Positions 32,019 to 42,340 of a stretch of DNA of 64,000 bases are shown here, piece by piece. The notes beneath the pieces were generated by a model. The model had not been told where the DNA came from, did no database searches, and worked only from the letters and a program-made list of their open reading frames with translations. A program made the translations under genes and the position numbers. The stretch is taken from the NCBI GenBank assembly GCA_947625985.1, contig CANQQF010000006.1:1-64000 (forward strand). Direction: 5' to 3'. The first letter of the stretch is position 1. Each line of letters opens with the position of its first letter. The DNA comes from an uncultured Clostridia bacterium. Its GTDB lineage: Bacteria; Bacillota_A; Clostridia; TANB77; CAG-508.

Positions 32019-32987
32019 TTAATCTAACCAAGCTGGATTTTCAAGATACCAGTCTATAGTTTTTATAATACCATCTTCAAATTTTGTTTTAGGATACCAA
32101 CCTAATTCATTTTTTATTTTTGTTGGATCTATTGCATATCTATAATCATGACCTTTTCTATCTGTAACATGTTCTATTAAACTTTCTGGTTTTCCTAATC
32201 TTTGTAAAATAAGTTTTACAATTTCAATATTTCTTTTTTCATTATGTCCACCAATATTATATCTTTCTCCTGATACTCCTTTATGGAATACTATGTCAAT
32301 TGCTTCACAATGATCTTCAACATATAACCAATCTCTAATGTTTAAACCTTCTCCATATACAGGTAATTTTTCATCGTTTAAGGCTAATTTAATCATATGA
32401 GGAATTAATTTTTCATTGTGTTGATATGGTCCATAATTGTTTGAACAATTTGTAACATTTACATTCATTTTAAATGTTTCTTTATATGCAAGTGCAACTA
32501 AGTCTGAACTTGCTTTAGATGCTGAATATGGACTACTTGGTTGAATTGGAGAAGTTTCTGTAAAGTATCCCTCTTCTCCTAATGAACCATATACCTCGTC
32601 TGTTGATATATGTACAAATTTATTAGGACTTCCTTCACCCCATTTTTGTTTAGCAGTTTCTAATAATGTATGTGTTCCAATTACATTAGTTTGTGTAAAT
32701 ACAAATGGTGTTTTTATACTATTATCAACATGTGATTCTGCTGCAAAATGTATTACTCCATTTATATCATGTTCATCAAATACTTCTTTCATTTTTTCAA
32801 AATCACATATATCTGCCTTAATAAATGTAATTTTATCTTCTACTTTTTTTAGATTATCTAAATTTCCTGCATATGTTAATTTATCTACTACTACTACTTT
32901 GTAGTCTGGGTGTTTATTTACAAAGTATTCTGCAAAGTTTGCTCCAATAAATCCTGCAGCACCTGTTATTAATATATTTTTACTCAT
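32019..32987 (-). CDS. rmlB: dTDP-glucose 4,6-dehydratase
   Basis: A 322-residue extended short-chain dehydrogenase, second step of dTDP-L-rhamnose synthesis. The NAD loop is TGAAGFIGANF, the catalytic Thr/Asp/Glu are in HISTDEVYGS, and the YxxxK pair is in YSASKASSD. RDWLYVEDHCEAI is typical of RmlB. It is the last of the four rml genes. The M14-RICIN gene follows 19 bases later, so it may be on the same transcript. Confidence 0.97.
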   Translation of the reverse strand: MSKNILITGAAGFIGANFAEYFVNKHPDYKVVVVDKLTYAGNLDNLKKVEDKITFIKADICDFEKMKEVFDEHDINGVIHFAAESHVDNSIKTPFVFTQTNVIGTHTLLETAKQKWGEGSPNKFVHISTDEVYGSLGEEGYFTETSPIQPSSPYSASKASSDLVALAYKETFKMNVNVTNCSNNYGPYQHNEKLIPHMIKLALNDEKLPVYGEGLNIRDWLYVEDHCEAIDIVFHKGVSGERYNIGGHNEKRNIEIVKLILQRLGKPESLIEHVTDRKGHDYRYAIDPTKIKNELGWYPKTKFEDGIIKTIDWYLENPAWLD

Positions 32988-33030
32988 TTTATTTTCTCCT
33001 TTTTTTGTAATGTTTGCATTTATATATGGT

Positions 33031-33612
33031 TTATTTTAAATCCTCAAATAATCCAGAATTTTTTAATTCTTTAAGACTTGGCCATTTTGCATCTTTTTCA
33101 GATGTTATTAAATCATCTTCAGTTAAATCTCCCATTGGCCAATCAATATTTACATCTGGATCATTCCATGCTAAACCACCTTCTGCTTCATGATTATATA
33201 CATCGTCACATTTATATGTAAATTCAGCTTCGTCTGATAATACTAAAAATCCATGTGCAAAACCTCTTGGTATCATAAACATCCTTTTATTTTCTCCTGA
33301 AATTATAACACCTTCCCATTTTCCATAAGTTTTGCTTCCAGGTCTTAAATCTACTGCTACATCAAAAACTTCACCTTTTAAACATCTAACAAGTTTAGCT
33401 TGTGAGTTAACTTTTTGAAAATGCAAACCTCTTAATACTCCTTTTTTGGATTTAGATTGGTTGTCTTGTACAAAATTATAATTTAGCCCTATTTCTTCAA
33501 ATTCTTTTTCACTATATGTTTCCATGAAGTAACCTCTATTATCTCCAAACACAGTTGGTTCAATAATATACACTCCATCAATTGATGTTTCTATCTTTTT
33601 AAACTTTCCCAT
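33031..33612 (-). CDS. rmlC: dTDP-4-dehydrorhamnose 3,5-epimerase
   Basis: A 193-residue cupin, third step of dTDP-rhamnose synthesis. Motifs include GDNRGYFMETYSEKEF, QSKSKKGVLRGLHFQ with the active-site His, and RGFAHGFLVLSDEAEF. I prefer the ATG at 33612 after AGGAGAATTGAAA over the in-frame TTG two codons upstream. It lies 14 bases after rmlA. Confidence 0.96.
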   Translation of the reverse strand: MGKFKKIETSIDGVYIIEPTVFGDNRGYFMETYSEKEFEEIGLNYNFVQDNQSKSKKGVLRGLHFQKVNSQAKLVRCLKGEVFDVAVDLRPGSKTYGKWEGVIISGENKRMFMIPRGFAHGFLVLSDEAEFTYKCDDVYNHEAEGGLAWNDPDVNIDWPMGDLTEDDLITSEKDAKWPSLKELKNSGLFEDLK

Positions 33613-33626
33613 TTTCAATTCTCCTA

Positions 33627-34499
33627 TTATTTGATTAATTGTTTTAGATATTTTCCATAATCTGTTTTCATATACTTATCAGCAAGTTTAGATAATTGTT
33701 CAGCTGTTATCCATCCTTTTTGATAAGCTATTTCTTCAGGGCAACATACTTGCATTCCTTGTCTTTTTTCTATTGTTTGAACAAAACTTGCTGTTTCAAT
33801 TAATGCATCATGTGTTCCTGTATCAAACCATGTCATTCCTCTACCAAATGTTTCTACATATAATTTATTCATATTCATATATACTTCATTTACAGTTGTT
33901 ATTTCTAATTCTCCTCTTGCTGAAGGTTTAATTGTTTTTGCTATTTCTACTACATCATTTGTATAGAAATACAATCCAGGTACTGCATAATTTGATTTTG
34001 GATTTTCTGGTTTTTCTTCTATTGAAACTGCTTTACCTTCTTCATCTATTTCAACAACACCATATGCCCTTGGATCTTTAACTTGATATCCAAATATTGT
34101 TGCTTCATTTTCTCTTTCATTAGCTCTTTTCAACATTTCTGCTAAATGTGAGCCATAGAACATGTTGTCTCCTAGTATCATTGCAACATTATCATCACCA
34201 ATAAAGTCTGCACCTATTATAAATGCTTCTGCTAGTCCATTTGGTTTTTCTTGAACTTTATATTCAAATTTCATTCCCCATTTTGAGCCATCTCCCAAAA
34301 GTTCTTTAAATGTAACAATATCTCTTGGTGTTGATATTATTAATACCTCTTTAATATTTGCCTCCATTAATACTGATAATGGATAATAAATCATTGGTTT
34401 GTCATATACTGGCATAATTTGTTTAGATATTGCATGTGTAAGTGGATAAAGTCTTGTTCCACTTCCTCCTGCTAAAATAATTCCTTTTCTGTTTTTCAT
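33627..34499 (-). CDS. rmlA: Glucose-1-phosphate thymidylyltransferase
   Basis: A 290-residue nucleotidyltransferase making dTDP-glucose. The signature [13 protein letters not shown] is at the N-terminus, with [19 protein letters not shown] and the C-terminal region containing [10 protein letters not shown]. Length and motifs are standard for the RmlA short form. It lies 16 bases after rmlD. Confidence 0.97.
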   Translation of the reverse strand: MKNRKGIILAGGSGTRLYPLTHAISKQIMPVYDKPMIYYPLSVLMEANIKEVLIISTPRDIVTFKELLGDGSKWGMKFEYKVQEKPNGLAEAFIIGADFIGDDNVAMILGDNMFYGSHLAEMLKRANERENEATIFGYQVKDPRAYGVVEIDEEGKAVSIEEKPENPKSNYAVPGLYFYTNDVVEIAKTIKPSARGELEITTVNEVYMNMNKLYVETFGRGMTWFDTGTHDALIETASFVQTIEKRQGMQVCCPEEIAYQKGWITAEQLSKLADKYMKTDYGKYLKQLIK

Positions 34500-34515
34500 T
34501 TTAACACTCTCCTTC

Positions 34516-35376
34516 TTACAATTTCCCCTCTTCTTTTAAATATCTTTTTAATGCATCTTCCCATTCCGGAATATCAATTCCTTGTTTGCGTAATTTTTCT
34601 TTAGATAGTTTTGAATTCTTAGGTCTTTTTGCTTGTGTAATTTTCATCATTTCTATATATTTTTCTGTTGTAACTGGTTTTACTTCACAAATAATACCTG
34701 CATATTCAAAAATAGCTTTTGTGAAATCATACCATGTTGTATATCCTTCATTTGTAGCATGATAAATTCCATAAGGTATATTTTTCTCTATTGCTTCTGC
34801 TATAAAATTCGCTAAATCTTCTGCATATGTTGGTGAACCATGTTGATCTGCAACTACACTTATTTCATCTTTGTCTTCACCTAACCTTAACATTGTTCTT
34901 ACAAAATTATTTCCATCTCCATATAGCCATGCTGTTCTAAATATATAATATTTATCTGTATTACTAGCTATTTTTTCTTCTCCATGTAATTTTGTTACTC
35001 CATATACTGTTACAGGTGCTTTTGGATCATCCTCTTTGTATACTTTTTCTATATCTAGTTCTCCACCAAAAACATAATCTGTACTAATATGTATTAAAGT
35101 AGCATCATTTTCTTTAGCTGCTTTTGCTAAGTTTGCAGGACCTTCTGCATTTATTTTTTCTACTATTTCTCCTGCTTCTTCTGCTTTGTCTACAGCAGTA
35201 TATGCTGCACAATTTATTATATATTCTGGTTTTTTTTCTTTAACAAAATTTAAAACTGCCTCTAAATTTGTTATATCTAAATCATCTACATCAGTAAGAA
35301 TTAGCTCATTTCCATCTAATCTCTTTCTCACTGATTTTGCAAGCATTCCATTTGCACCTGTAATTAAAATTTTCAT
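34516..35376 (-). CDS. rmlD: dTDP-4-dehydrorhamnose reductase
   Basis: A 286-residue short-chain reductase completing dTDP-L-rhamnose. The cofactor loop is [21 protein letters not shown] and the YGVTKLHGE region with Tyr/Lys give the catalytic residues. It overlaps the gtrA-like gene by 4 bases, so both are translated together. Confidence 0.96.
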   Translation of the reverse strand: MKILITGANGMLAKSVRKRLDGNELILTDVDDLDITNLEAVLNFVKEKKPEYIINCAAYTAVDKAEEAGEIVEKINAEGPANLAKAAKENDATLIHISTDYVFGGELDIEKVYKEDDPKAPVTVYGVTKLHGEEKIASNTDKYYIFRTAWLYGDGNNFVRTMLRLGEDKDEISVVADQHGSPTYAEDLANFIAEAIEKNIPYGIYHATNEGYTTWYDFTKAIFEYAGIICEVKPVTTEKYIEMMKITQAKRPKNSKLSKEKLRKQGIDIPEWEDALKRYLKEEGKL

Positions 35377-35816
35377 TTTTCTTTTCCTCCATTTTTTTTA
35401 TTTTTATCTCTAAAAACAATTAATTTACTTAATAAATAATTTGCTATAACTACCATTACTTGTGTTACTATTTTTGAAATAATATCATTTATATTAAATA
35501 CATTTATCATAAGTGCAAAAGTTCCTACATCACATGTTATTCCTGAAAAAACTCTCGCTAATATAAATGACCCTAATTCCTTTATAAATTCCTTAACTCC
35601 TTTTGTTTTGCTTTCAAAGACAAATATTTTATTTGTTGCATATGCAAATAAAACTGATATTGTCCATGCTATTATATTACTAACAACTTCATCTATTCCA
35701 AATAATCTAGCAAATATACCATAAGATATAAAATTTACTACCATAGTACATCCGCCAAAAAACAGATAATTAACTATCTCTTTGTATTTATTATAAAGCT
35801 CTTTTATTTTTTCCAT
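35373..35816 (-). CDS. GtrA-family membrane protein
   Basis: A 147-residue protein with four membrane segments (about 15-35, 42-62, 75-100 and 112-132) and the GtrA-type start NYLFFGGCTMVVNFISY. GtrA proteins are thought to help flip or present lipid-linked sugars for cell-envelope glycosylation. It is the first gene of the rml transcript and comes just after a DPM1-like glycosyltransferase, the usual partner of GtrA. Confidence 0.85.
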   Translation of the reverse strand: MEKIKELYNKYKEIVNYLFFGGCTMVVNFISYGIFARLFGIDEVVSNIIAWTISVLFAYATNKIFVFESKTKGVKEFIKELGSFILARVFSGITCDVGTFALMINVFNINDIISKIVTQVMVVIANYLLSKLIVFRDKNKKNGGKEK

Positions 35817-35848
35817 TGCTTATCTTACTCTCCCAAAATTTCTTATAT

Positions 35849-35876
35849 ATCATAACACTTTTACATAAAAAGTCAA
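35849..35876 (-). promoter_or_regulatory. Promoter of the gtrA-rmlDACB transcript
   Basis: TTGACT (35871-35876), a 16-base spacer and TATGAT (35849-35854) on the minus strand, 33 bases before the gtrA-like start. Confidence 0.6.
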
Positions 35877-35880
35877 GTTT

Positions 35881-36816
35881 CTAATCTATATTGATTTTTT
35901 TATCTATAATATATTCTGGTCTTCTTTTTGTTTCATCATAAATTCTACCTACATATTCAGATAAAAGCCATACTGCCAATAGCTGTACTCCTGCAAAAAA
36001 TGTTATTGTTATTATTATAGAAGTCCAACCTGCTGATAAATTATTTAATTTAAATATATATGAAATTAGTGCATATATAAATACTAATATTGATACTATT
36101 ATTGACATTAATCCTATTGCACCCATAACTTTTAATGGTTTTCTCGAAAAACTTATTATTCCATCAGAAGCTAATTTAGTCATTTTCCTAAGAGGATATT
36201 TTGACTTTCCTGCAAGTCTTTCTTGTCTTTCATATTCAAAAGGTATTTGTTTATATCCCACCCAGCTAAATAAGCCTCTTAAAAATTTATTATGTTCCGG
36301 CATTGAATTTATTGTATCTACAACTTTTCTATCAACTAATCTAAAATCCCCTGTGTCTTTTGGTATCTCTACATCTGATAATGCATTCAATGTTTTATAG
36401 AACATTTTCGCTGATAAAAGTTTAAAAATCGATTCACCTTTTCTCTTTTTTCTTTTTCCATATATAATTTCATATCCTTGTTTCCATAAATCTAACATTT
36501 GAGGAATTAATTCTGGAGGATCCTGTAAATCTGCATCCATAATTACTATTGCATCTCCTGTTACTTCTTTGAGCCCTGCTGTTACTGCTGCTTGATGTCC
36601 AAAGTTTCTTGAAAAAGAAATTACTTTTACATCTTTATCATTTTGAGCAATTTTTTCTAATATTTCTAAAGTTTTATCTTTACTTCCATCATTTATAAAT
36701 ATTATTTCTTTATTCATATCTTCTATTTTTGCTAGACTTTCATTTACTCTTTCATAACATTTATTGGCTACTTTTTCTTCATAGTACATTGGAATTACAA
36801 CTGATACTTTCTTCAT
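35881..36816 (-). CDS. Family 2 glycosyltransferase, polyprenyl-phosphate sugar synthase type
   Basis: A 311-residue GT2 enzyme with the GT-A domain at the N-terminus (VVIPMYYEE, INDGSKDKT, and the metal-binding MDADLQDPPELI) and two C-terminal membrane helices (about 230-255 and 265-290). This layout is typical of enzymes that put a sugar on undecaprenyl phosphate for a GT-C transferase. A GtrA partner follows. It has a good TTAGGAGGAATAAAG site. Confidence 0.9.
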   Translation of the reverse strand: MKKVSVVIPMYYEEKVANKCYERVNESLAKIEDMNKEIIFINDGSKDKTLEILEKIAQNDKDVKVISFSRNFGHQAAVTAGLKEVTGDAIVIMDADLQDPPELIPQMLDLWKQGYEIIYGKRKKRKGESIFKLLSAKMFYKTLNALSDVEIPKDTGDFRLVDRKVVDTINSMPEHNKFLRGLFSWVGYKQIPFEYERQERLAGKSKYPLRKMTKLASDGIISFSRKPLKVMGAIGLMSIIVSILVFIYALISYIFKLNNLSAGWTSIIITITFFAGVQLLAVWLLSEYVGRIYDETKRRPEYIIDKKINID

Positions 36817-36842
36817 ATTACTTTATTCCTCCTAATGCTTAT

Positions 36843-36871
36843 ATTTTAACATTTACAACAAAAAAGTACAA
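36843..36871 (-). promoter_or_regulatory. Possible promoter of the GT2 gene at 35881
   Basis: TTGTAC (36866-36871), a 17-base spacer and TAAAAT (36843-36848). The -35 box lies inside the terminator stem of the glucosaminidase gene, so the two signals overlap. Confidence 0.4.
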
Positions 36872-36891
36872 GGTTAATCTTGTACTTTTTT
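36860..36891 (-). terminator. Terminator after the glucosaminidase-RICIN gene
   Basis: A perfect stem aaaaaagtacaag/cttgtactttttt with a 6-base loop, 10 bases after the stop codon. The A/T ends provide the U-run. Confidence 0.8.
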
Positions 36892-36900
36892 GTATAATTA

Positions 36901-39900
36901 CTAACTATTTGGTCTAGGACAAGCAGATGATGGCATATTCTCATAAACTGGTATTGAAAATGTGAAGTGACTTTCCAAAAGCCCACTTGCTTTATAATCA
37001 TTGTACATTGTATTACCTTCATTATTTGCCGCATGTATATTTTGCATATATTGATGATTATACAAATTGTTTTTTTCTACAACATTAAATTTTTGATAAT
37101 ATAAAGTTGATTGTCCTCTTCCTATATAATTTGTTTTTAGGAATTCTGCTCCACCTTTTATTGAAGCTTCTTGAGTAAACCATCCTCTGTCATATGCATA
37201 TTTTGCTCCTCTTTGAAGACCTGAACCATCATTTCCGCTTACATTTATATTATATAAATTATATACTTTTCTTCCATTATATTCATATCCATTCATTGCT
37301 CCTCCAGATTTACCACTTTCCTGTATAATTCTTGAAGCTATATGGAATGGACTAATACCTTGTGTTCTTGCTGCTTCTAAAATTGCATTTATACAAGAAG
37401 TATTGTCTATAAATGTACCTGCTACCATTTTCTTAATATCTTCTGTAGTTCCAGAAGAAGATGATAAATCTTGAAATTGGAAAATCCATTTATCTTCTAA
37501 ACTATTTCTAGGATCCATCATATATGCTATAGCTTTTTTTGTCGCTCTGTACCAACTCTTTGATACATCATATTTTGTATTATCAACTCTCCATTCATTT
37601 GTTTCTTGTGTTAAACTTCTTGGACTTCCAGCAACCATTTGATATTCTCCATCTATTACTGCATTCCAATCAAGTCCTGTATAATAAACTTGAATATTCC
37701 AATTTGGATGAGCTTTTTGAACATTTTGTAAAACTGATTTAAATCCTGGATATTTTGCATCATTTAAAGTATTATAATTCGCACTTCCATTTATTACTTC
37801 TGATGATTCAACTATTCTAAATAATTGTGCTTGACTTCCGTTAGCTTCATATATTTGTACTTGTTGTCCATTATTAGTTAGTCCTGAAGCTACATCTAAA
37901 TACAGTCCTCCGCATTGAGATATAATATTATATGTTCCATCTCCATTGTCTTTAATCTTCCATTTTTGAGCAGTTGAATTATTCTTCTCATATTGTTGTA
38001 CTTTTGTACTATTTTTTGCAGTTCCTCCAGCTACATCTAACACTTTTCCTGAATGTACAGCTTCTATTGTATATGTTTTACTACCTTTGTCATATTGAAA
38101 TCTAAATCTTTGCTGATTTACTGGACTTTTATCCCAAATTTGTACTTTCGCATTATTTTCTATGCTTCCACCTGAAACATCTATCACTTTATTTGAATCT
38201 TTAGCCATTTCTATTTCATATATTCCATCATCTATTTCTTGATATTCAGCTTTTTCAAATTTAAACATTTGTGCATTTGATCCATTTGGTTTATACATTT
38301 GCACATTTGTTCCACTCTGTGCAATTCCTCCTGCTATATCAAGATATAATAGGTTACATTTTGATATTATGTAAAAATATTCATTATCACCAGTATCTCT
38401 AATTATCCACTGTTGAGCATCTGAACCATTATAATCATACTGATTTACGTTCGTTCCAACAGATGTTCCAGCTCCTACTACATCTAATGATTTTTTTGAA
38501 TGAACTGCTCTAATTGAGTAATATCCATTTCCTAAATTTTTAACATGGAACATTTGATTTTTTTTGTTATAGTTTTCCCATATTTGAACATTAGCTTCAT
38601 TAGCTTTACTTTCTTCTGAAATATCAACTACCATTTTATTATTTAATTTTGATTCAATTCGATATACACCATCAGAAATAGTTTTTGCAGGTTTTGTTTG
38701 GCTTGAATTACTAGGTTTATCAATTTTAAATTTTTGTGCATTACTTCCATTTGACTTATATACTTGTACATTTGTTCCACTTTCTGCTTTTGCACCATTT
38801 ATATCTAGATATAGCCCATTACATTTTGATATTATATTATAGTTACCATTTCCTGTATCTTCTAATTTCCATAATTGTGCATCTGTTCCATTACTTGTGT
38901 ATTGATCTACATTTGTTCCATTTGATTTTCCTGCTCCTACTACATCTAATACTTTCCCTGAATGTACTGCTGTTATTTTATAATATCCATTATTTTGATA
39001 CTCAAATTTAAATTTTTGTTGATCTACATTATCACCTTTCCAAATTTGAACATTTGCTCCATCACTTTTAGAACCTTCAGAAACATCTAAATACATATCT
39101 GAACCTATATTAGCTTTTATTTTATATGTTCCATTTTCTATTGGTTTATCTTGCTCAAATATGAATTTTTGTGCATTGCTTCCATTTGATTCATATACTT
39201 GTATATTTGTTCCACTTTCTGTTTTTGCACTATCTATATCTAAAAATAAACCATTACATTTTGATATTATACTGTATTTACCATTTCCCAGATTTCTTAT
39301 TTCCCATAATTGTGCATCTGTTCCATTACTTGTGTATTGATCTACATTTGTTCCATTTGATTTTCCTGCTCCTTCTACATCCAATACTTTTTTTGAATGA
39401 ACAGCTGTTATTTTATAATATCCATTATTCTGATATTCAACTTTAAATTTTTGTTGATCTACATTATCACCTTTCCAAATTTGAACATTTGCCCCATCAC
39501 TTTTAGATCCTCCAGAAACATCTAAATACATATTTGAACCAATATTAGCTTTTATTTTATATGTTCCATTTCCAATCGTCTTAGTTGGTTTTGCTATTGT
39601 TTGAGCTTTACTACTCATTAAGTTGATTTCTTTATTATTTTCCTCTTGTGTTTTTGTTTTATTTTGTTTTTGTACTTCAGTTGTATTTTCCTCAGTTTCA
39701 ACTTTTTGAGTTTCTGTTGACTTCGTTATAAGATTTTCCTCTTTTGTTGTATTAGTTATTTCACTTGTTAAATTTTCAGTTTGCCTGTTTTCAGTTACTT
39801 CATTTACTGTCTTATTTTCTATATTAACTGCATACACAAATGGTGTGAATAATTGCGCTATTAAACTAATTAAAATAACAACCCCCCAATAGTGCAACTT

Positions 39901-39906
39901 TCTCAT
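36901..39906 (-). CDS. Exported glucosaminidase with four RICIN-type lectin modules
   Basis: A 1001-residue cell-wall protein. A signal peptide (1-26) and a Thr/Glu/Lys-rich linker (to about 105) precede four RICIN-type modules starting near residues 112, 253, 408 and 555. Each repeats a YYxIxAxHSxKxLDV core and a NGTDAQxW core. A glucosaminidase-like domain follows (about 712-985: KYPGFKSVLQNVQKAHPNW, then RIIQESGKSGG with the likely catalytic Glu, and NLYNINVSG). It should cut peptidoglycan glycan strands while the lectins hold it on a sugar polymer. Modules 1 and 2 are nearly identical, pointing to recent duplication. It follows the GH25 gene by 23 bases. Confidence 0.88.
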   Translation of the reverse strand: MRKLHYWGVVILISLIAQLFTPFVYAVNIENKTVNEVTENRQTENLTSEITNTTKEENLITKSTETQKVETEENTTEVQKQNKTKTQEENNKEINLMSSKAQTIAKPTKTIGNGTYKIKANIGSNMYLDVSGGSKSDGANVQIWKGDNVDQQKFKVEYQNNGYYKITAVHSKKVLDVEGAGKSNGTNVDQYTSNGTDAQLWEIRNLGNGKYSIISKCNGLFLDIDSAKTESGTNIQVYESNGSNAQKFIFEQDKPIENGTYKIKANIGSDMYLDVSEGSKSDGANVQIWKGDNVDQQKFKFEYQNNGYYKITAVHSGKVLDVVGAGKSNGTNVDQYTSNGTDAQLWKLEDTGNGNYNIISKCNGLYLDINGAKAESGTNVQVYKSNGSNAQKFKIDKPSNSSQTKPAKTISDGVYRIESKLNNKMVVDISEESKANEANVQIWENYNKKNQMFHVKNLGNGYYSIRAVHSKKSLDVVGAGTSVGTNVNQYDYNGSDAQQWIIRDTGDNEYFYIISKCNLLYLDIAGGIAQSGTNVQMYKPNGSNAQMFKFEKAEYQEIDDGIYEIEMAKDSNKVIDVSGGSIENNAKVQIWDKSPVNQQRFRFQYDKGSKTYTIEAVHSGKVLDVAGGTAKNSTKVQQYEKNNSTAQKWKIKDNGDGTYNIISQCGGLYLDVASGLTNNGQQVQIYEANGSQAQLFRIVESSEVINGSANYNTLNDAKYPGFKSVLQNVQKAHPNWNIQVYYTGLDWNAVIDGEYQMVAGSPRSLTQETNEWRVDNTKYDVSKSWYRATKKAIAYMMDPRNSLEDKWIFQFQDLSSSSGTTEDIKKMVAGTFIDNTSCINAILEAARTQGISPFHIASRIIQESGKSGGAMNGYEYNGRKVYNLYNINVSGNDGSGLQRGAKYAYDRGWFTQEASIKGGAEFLKTNYIGRGQSTLYYQKFNVVEKNNLYNHQYMQNIHAANNEGNTMYNDYKASGLLESHFTFSIPVYENMPSSACPRPNS

Positions 39907-39929
39907 TTTTATCTCTCCTTTTTATTTTA

Positions 39930-42221
39930 TTAAAACATCCTCTTAAATGTAATATTAACATCAACATATCCTGATATTCCACCAACTATTCCTCTAGAAG
40001 AATATTGCCATATGTCATGATTACCTAAATATTTATAAATATCATCTGGCACATTTCCATTATTTACTCCCCAAGCTGCTACCCATATTGAATAATCAGA
40101 AGGTATCTGACTCATATCAATTTGAGTTAAAAGCCAACTCTTAGATGAATAAATTCCAACTTTGTATCCTGCTGACTTTAATATTTGTCCAAATATTAAA
40201 CATATATTTGTTTTTTGCTGTCTACTTAATGACGCTTGATATTTTGGATCTTCAATATCTAAAAATACAGGCAAATCAAAGTTCATTCCTCTACTTCGTA
40301 AATATGATACTAATGCATTTGCTTCATCTCTTGCTTCCTGATCATTTGTTGCATATGAATATAAATATGTACCTATTGGAATATTTCTTTGTTTAGCTTG
40401 TGTATAATTTCTTTCAAATTGATTATCTAAATTAAATTGATGTTTACTAGAACTATACCATCCAGCTCTTGATATCATATATTCAACTTGTCCTGAATTT
40501 GCTAATTGGTTAAAATCAATAGTTCCATTATGTGTAGATACGTCTATTCCAAAATAAACTTCTTCAATTTTAAATTTTTGTGCATCTGTTTGATTCTTTT
40601 CTGCTACTTGTACATTATTTCCTTCATTTTTTCCTGCTCCTGCAATATCTAACATTAGTCCTGTTGATTTAGATTTAATGTAATAATATCCATTTCCTGC
40701 ATCTTCAAGTAACCATTTTTGTGCATCTGAATTAGTTTTATAATTTTGTATTACATTATTTCCACTTACTTCTAAAGCCATATTTGAATGTACAACTTCT
40801 ATTGTATAATAGTTACTTCCTATATGCTTTAATCTAAATTTTTGTTGTAGTACATTTGTACTACTCCATATTTGAACATTTGCTCCAGGTAATTTAGACC
40901 CTCCATCTATGTCTAAAGCCATATTACTAGCCAAAGCTGTAGTTATTCTATATGTTCCATCTGATATTATTGGATTTGTTACATTATCAGATTCTTCAAA
41001 CATAAATCTTTGAGAATTTGTTCCATTTGTAGAATACATTTGAACATTTGCTCCACTTGATGTTGAACCTCCTGCTACATCTAAATATAATCCATTGCAT
41101 TTTGATATTATACTATAAAATCCGTTTCCAACATATCTTATTACCCATTGTTGTGCATCTGTTCCATTACTTGTATATTGAGCTACATTTGTTCCATTTG
41201 CTAATCCTGCTCCTGATACATCTAAAACTTTATTTGAATGAATTGCTGTTATCCTATAATATCCATTATTTAAATACTCAACTCTAAAACGTTGGTTTCC
41301 TACATTCGAATTTTGCCATATTTGTAAGTTTGCTCCATCCTTTACTGACCCACCTGAAATATCAAGATATTTACTTGAACTAACACCACTTCTTATTTTA
41401 TAAATTCCATTTTTTATTGGTGGTTCAACTCTTTCAAATCTGAACTTCTGTGCACTACTTCCATTTAAAGTATATACTTGTACATTAGTACCATTTTTTC
41501 TAGAAGCCCCATTTACATCTAATGCTAATCCATTACATCTAGAAATTATTGTATAATAGTTATTTCCTACAGCTTTTATTACCCACTGTTGTGCATCTGT
41601 TCCATTACTTGTATATTGGGCTACATTTGTTCCTTTTCTCTTTCCAGCTCCTGCTACATCTAACGCCTTATTTGAATGCATTGCTGTTATTCTGTAATAT
41701 CCATTATTTAAATATGATACTTGGAAATATTGTTGATCTACATATTCATTTTGCCATATTTGTAAATTTGCATTATTACTTTTTGATCCTCCTGAAATAT
41801 CTAAATAAGTATAAGAACTAAGCGCACTTCTTATTTTATATAATCCATTTTCAATTGTTTTTGTACCTGTTGCAATTGGTTGTATTTCGTCCTCTAAGTT
41901 AGTAGTCATAATTTCTTCTTCACTTTTTAATTCTCTATTTTCTTCTATTGTTGAACTTGGTTGTGGAGTTGATGAAATACTTGGTATGTTTTGCTCTATT
42001 TTATTATCATTTTCATTATCAATTTCTGGACTAGGACTTGGCGAATCTATTTCCTCGTTTTTATCTACTTCTGGAGTTGCCGTACTACTACTATTTACAT
42101 CTTCTTTAACTTCTGAATTTGATACTTCATTATTAATTTCGTCAACTGCTAATACTACTGGCATTACTATATTTATTATAAAAATTACTATTGTAAAAAA
42201 GCTGATTGTTTTTAGTTTCAT
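39930..42221 (-). CDS. Exported GH25 lysozyme with three RICIN-type lectin modules
   Basis: A 763-residue cell-wall hydrolase. A signal peptide (1-26) and a Ser/Pro/Glu-rich linker (to about 117) precede three RICIN-type modules starting near residues 120, 270 and 418, then a GH25 domain (about 557-763). The GH25 start FGIDVSTHNGTIDF, the acidic pair in FDLPVFLDIEDP and the end IWQYSSRG are diagnostic. GH25 enzymes cut between MurNAc and GlcNAc. It is the first gene of a two-gene unit with the glucosaminidase. Confidence 0.93.
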   Translation of the reverse strand: MKLKTISFFTIVIFIINIVMPVVLAVDEINNEVSNSEVKEDVNSSSTATPEVDKNEEIDSPSPSPEIDNENDNKIEQNIPSISSTPQPSSTIEENRELKSEEEIMTTNLEDEIQPIATGTKTIENGLYKIRSALSSYTYLDISGGSKSNNANLQIWQNEYVDQQYFQVSYLNNGYYRITAMHSNKALDVAGAGKRKGTNVAQYTSNGTDAQQWVIKAVGNNYYTIISRCNGLALDVNGASRKNGTNVQVYTLNGSSAQKFRFERVEPPIKNGIYKIRSGVSSSKYLDISGGSVKDGANLQIWQNSNVGNQRFRVEYLNNGYYRITAIHSNKVLDVSGAGLANGTNVAQYTSNGTDAQQWVIRYVGNGFYSIISKCNGLYLDVAGGSTSSGANVQMYSTNGTNSQRFMFEESDNVTNPIISDGTYRITTALASNMALDIDGGSKLPGANVQIWSSTNVLQQKFRLKHIGSNYYTIEVVHSNMALEVSGNNVIQNYKTNSDAQKWLLEDAGNGYYYIKSKSTGLMLDIAGAGKNEGNNVQVAEKNQTDAQKFKIEEVYFGIDVSTHNGTIDFNQLANSGQVEYMISRAGWYSSSKHQFNLDNQFERNYTQAKQRNIPIGTYLYSYATNDQEARDEANALVSYLRSRGMNFDLPVFLDIEDPKYQASLSRQQKTNICLIFGQILKSAGYKVGIYSSKSWLLTQIDMSQIPSDYSIWVAAWGVNNGNVPDDIYKYLGNHDIWQYSSRGIVGGISGYVDVNITFKRMF

Positions 42222-42248
42222 TATTTATTCCTCCTATATATCACATTT

Positions 42249-42277
42249 ATTATAATTGTTTAATTTCCTTTTTTCAA
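42249..42277 (-). promoter_or_regulatory. Promoter of the GH25-glucosaminidase unit
   Basis: TTGAAA (42272-42277), a 17-base spacer and TATAAT (42249-42254) on the minus strand, just before the ribosome binding site. Confidence 0.65.
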
Positions 42278-42310
42278 CATATTTTTACAAATAACTAAAA
42301 TTTCCAAAAC

Positions 42311-42339
42311 AAAAACGCTATTGTTTAAATAGCGTTTTT
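42311..42339 (-). terminator. Terminator at the end of the polysaccharide glycosyltransferase transcript
   Basis: Arms aaaaacgctatt and aatagcgttttt with a 5-base loop directly after the GT2 stop codon. The T-run follows on the minus strand. Confidence 0.85.
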
Positions 42340-42340
42340 T

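Noticed and set aside
38700..41800. DNA tandem repeats as a mobile element
   Set aside because: The periodicity follows the protein modules, and no terminal repeats or transposase are present.
28860..42000. Many plus-strand open frames of 60-91 codons opposite the RICIN arrays
   Set aside because: They are leucine- and histidine-rich mirror images of the minus-strand repeat coding sequence and lack ribosome binding sites.
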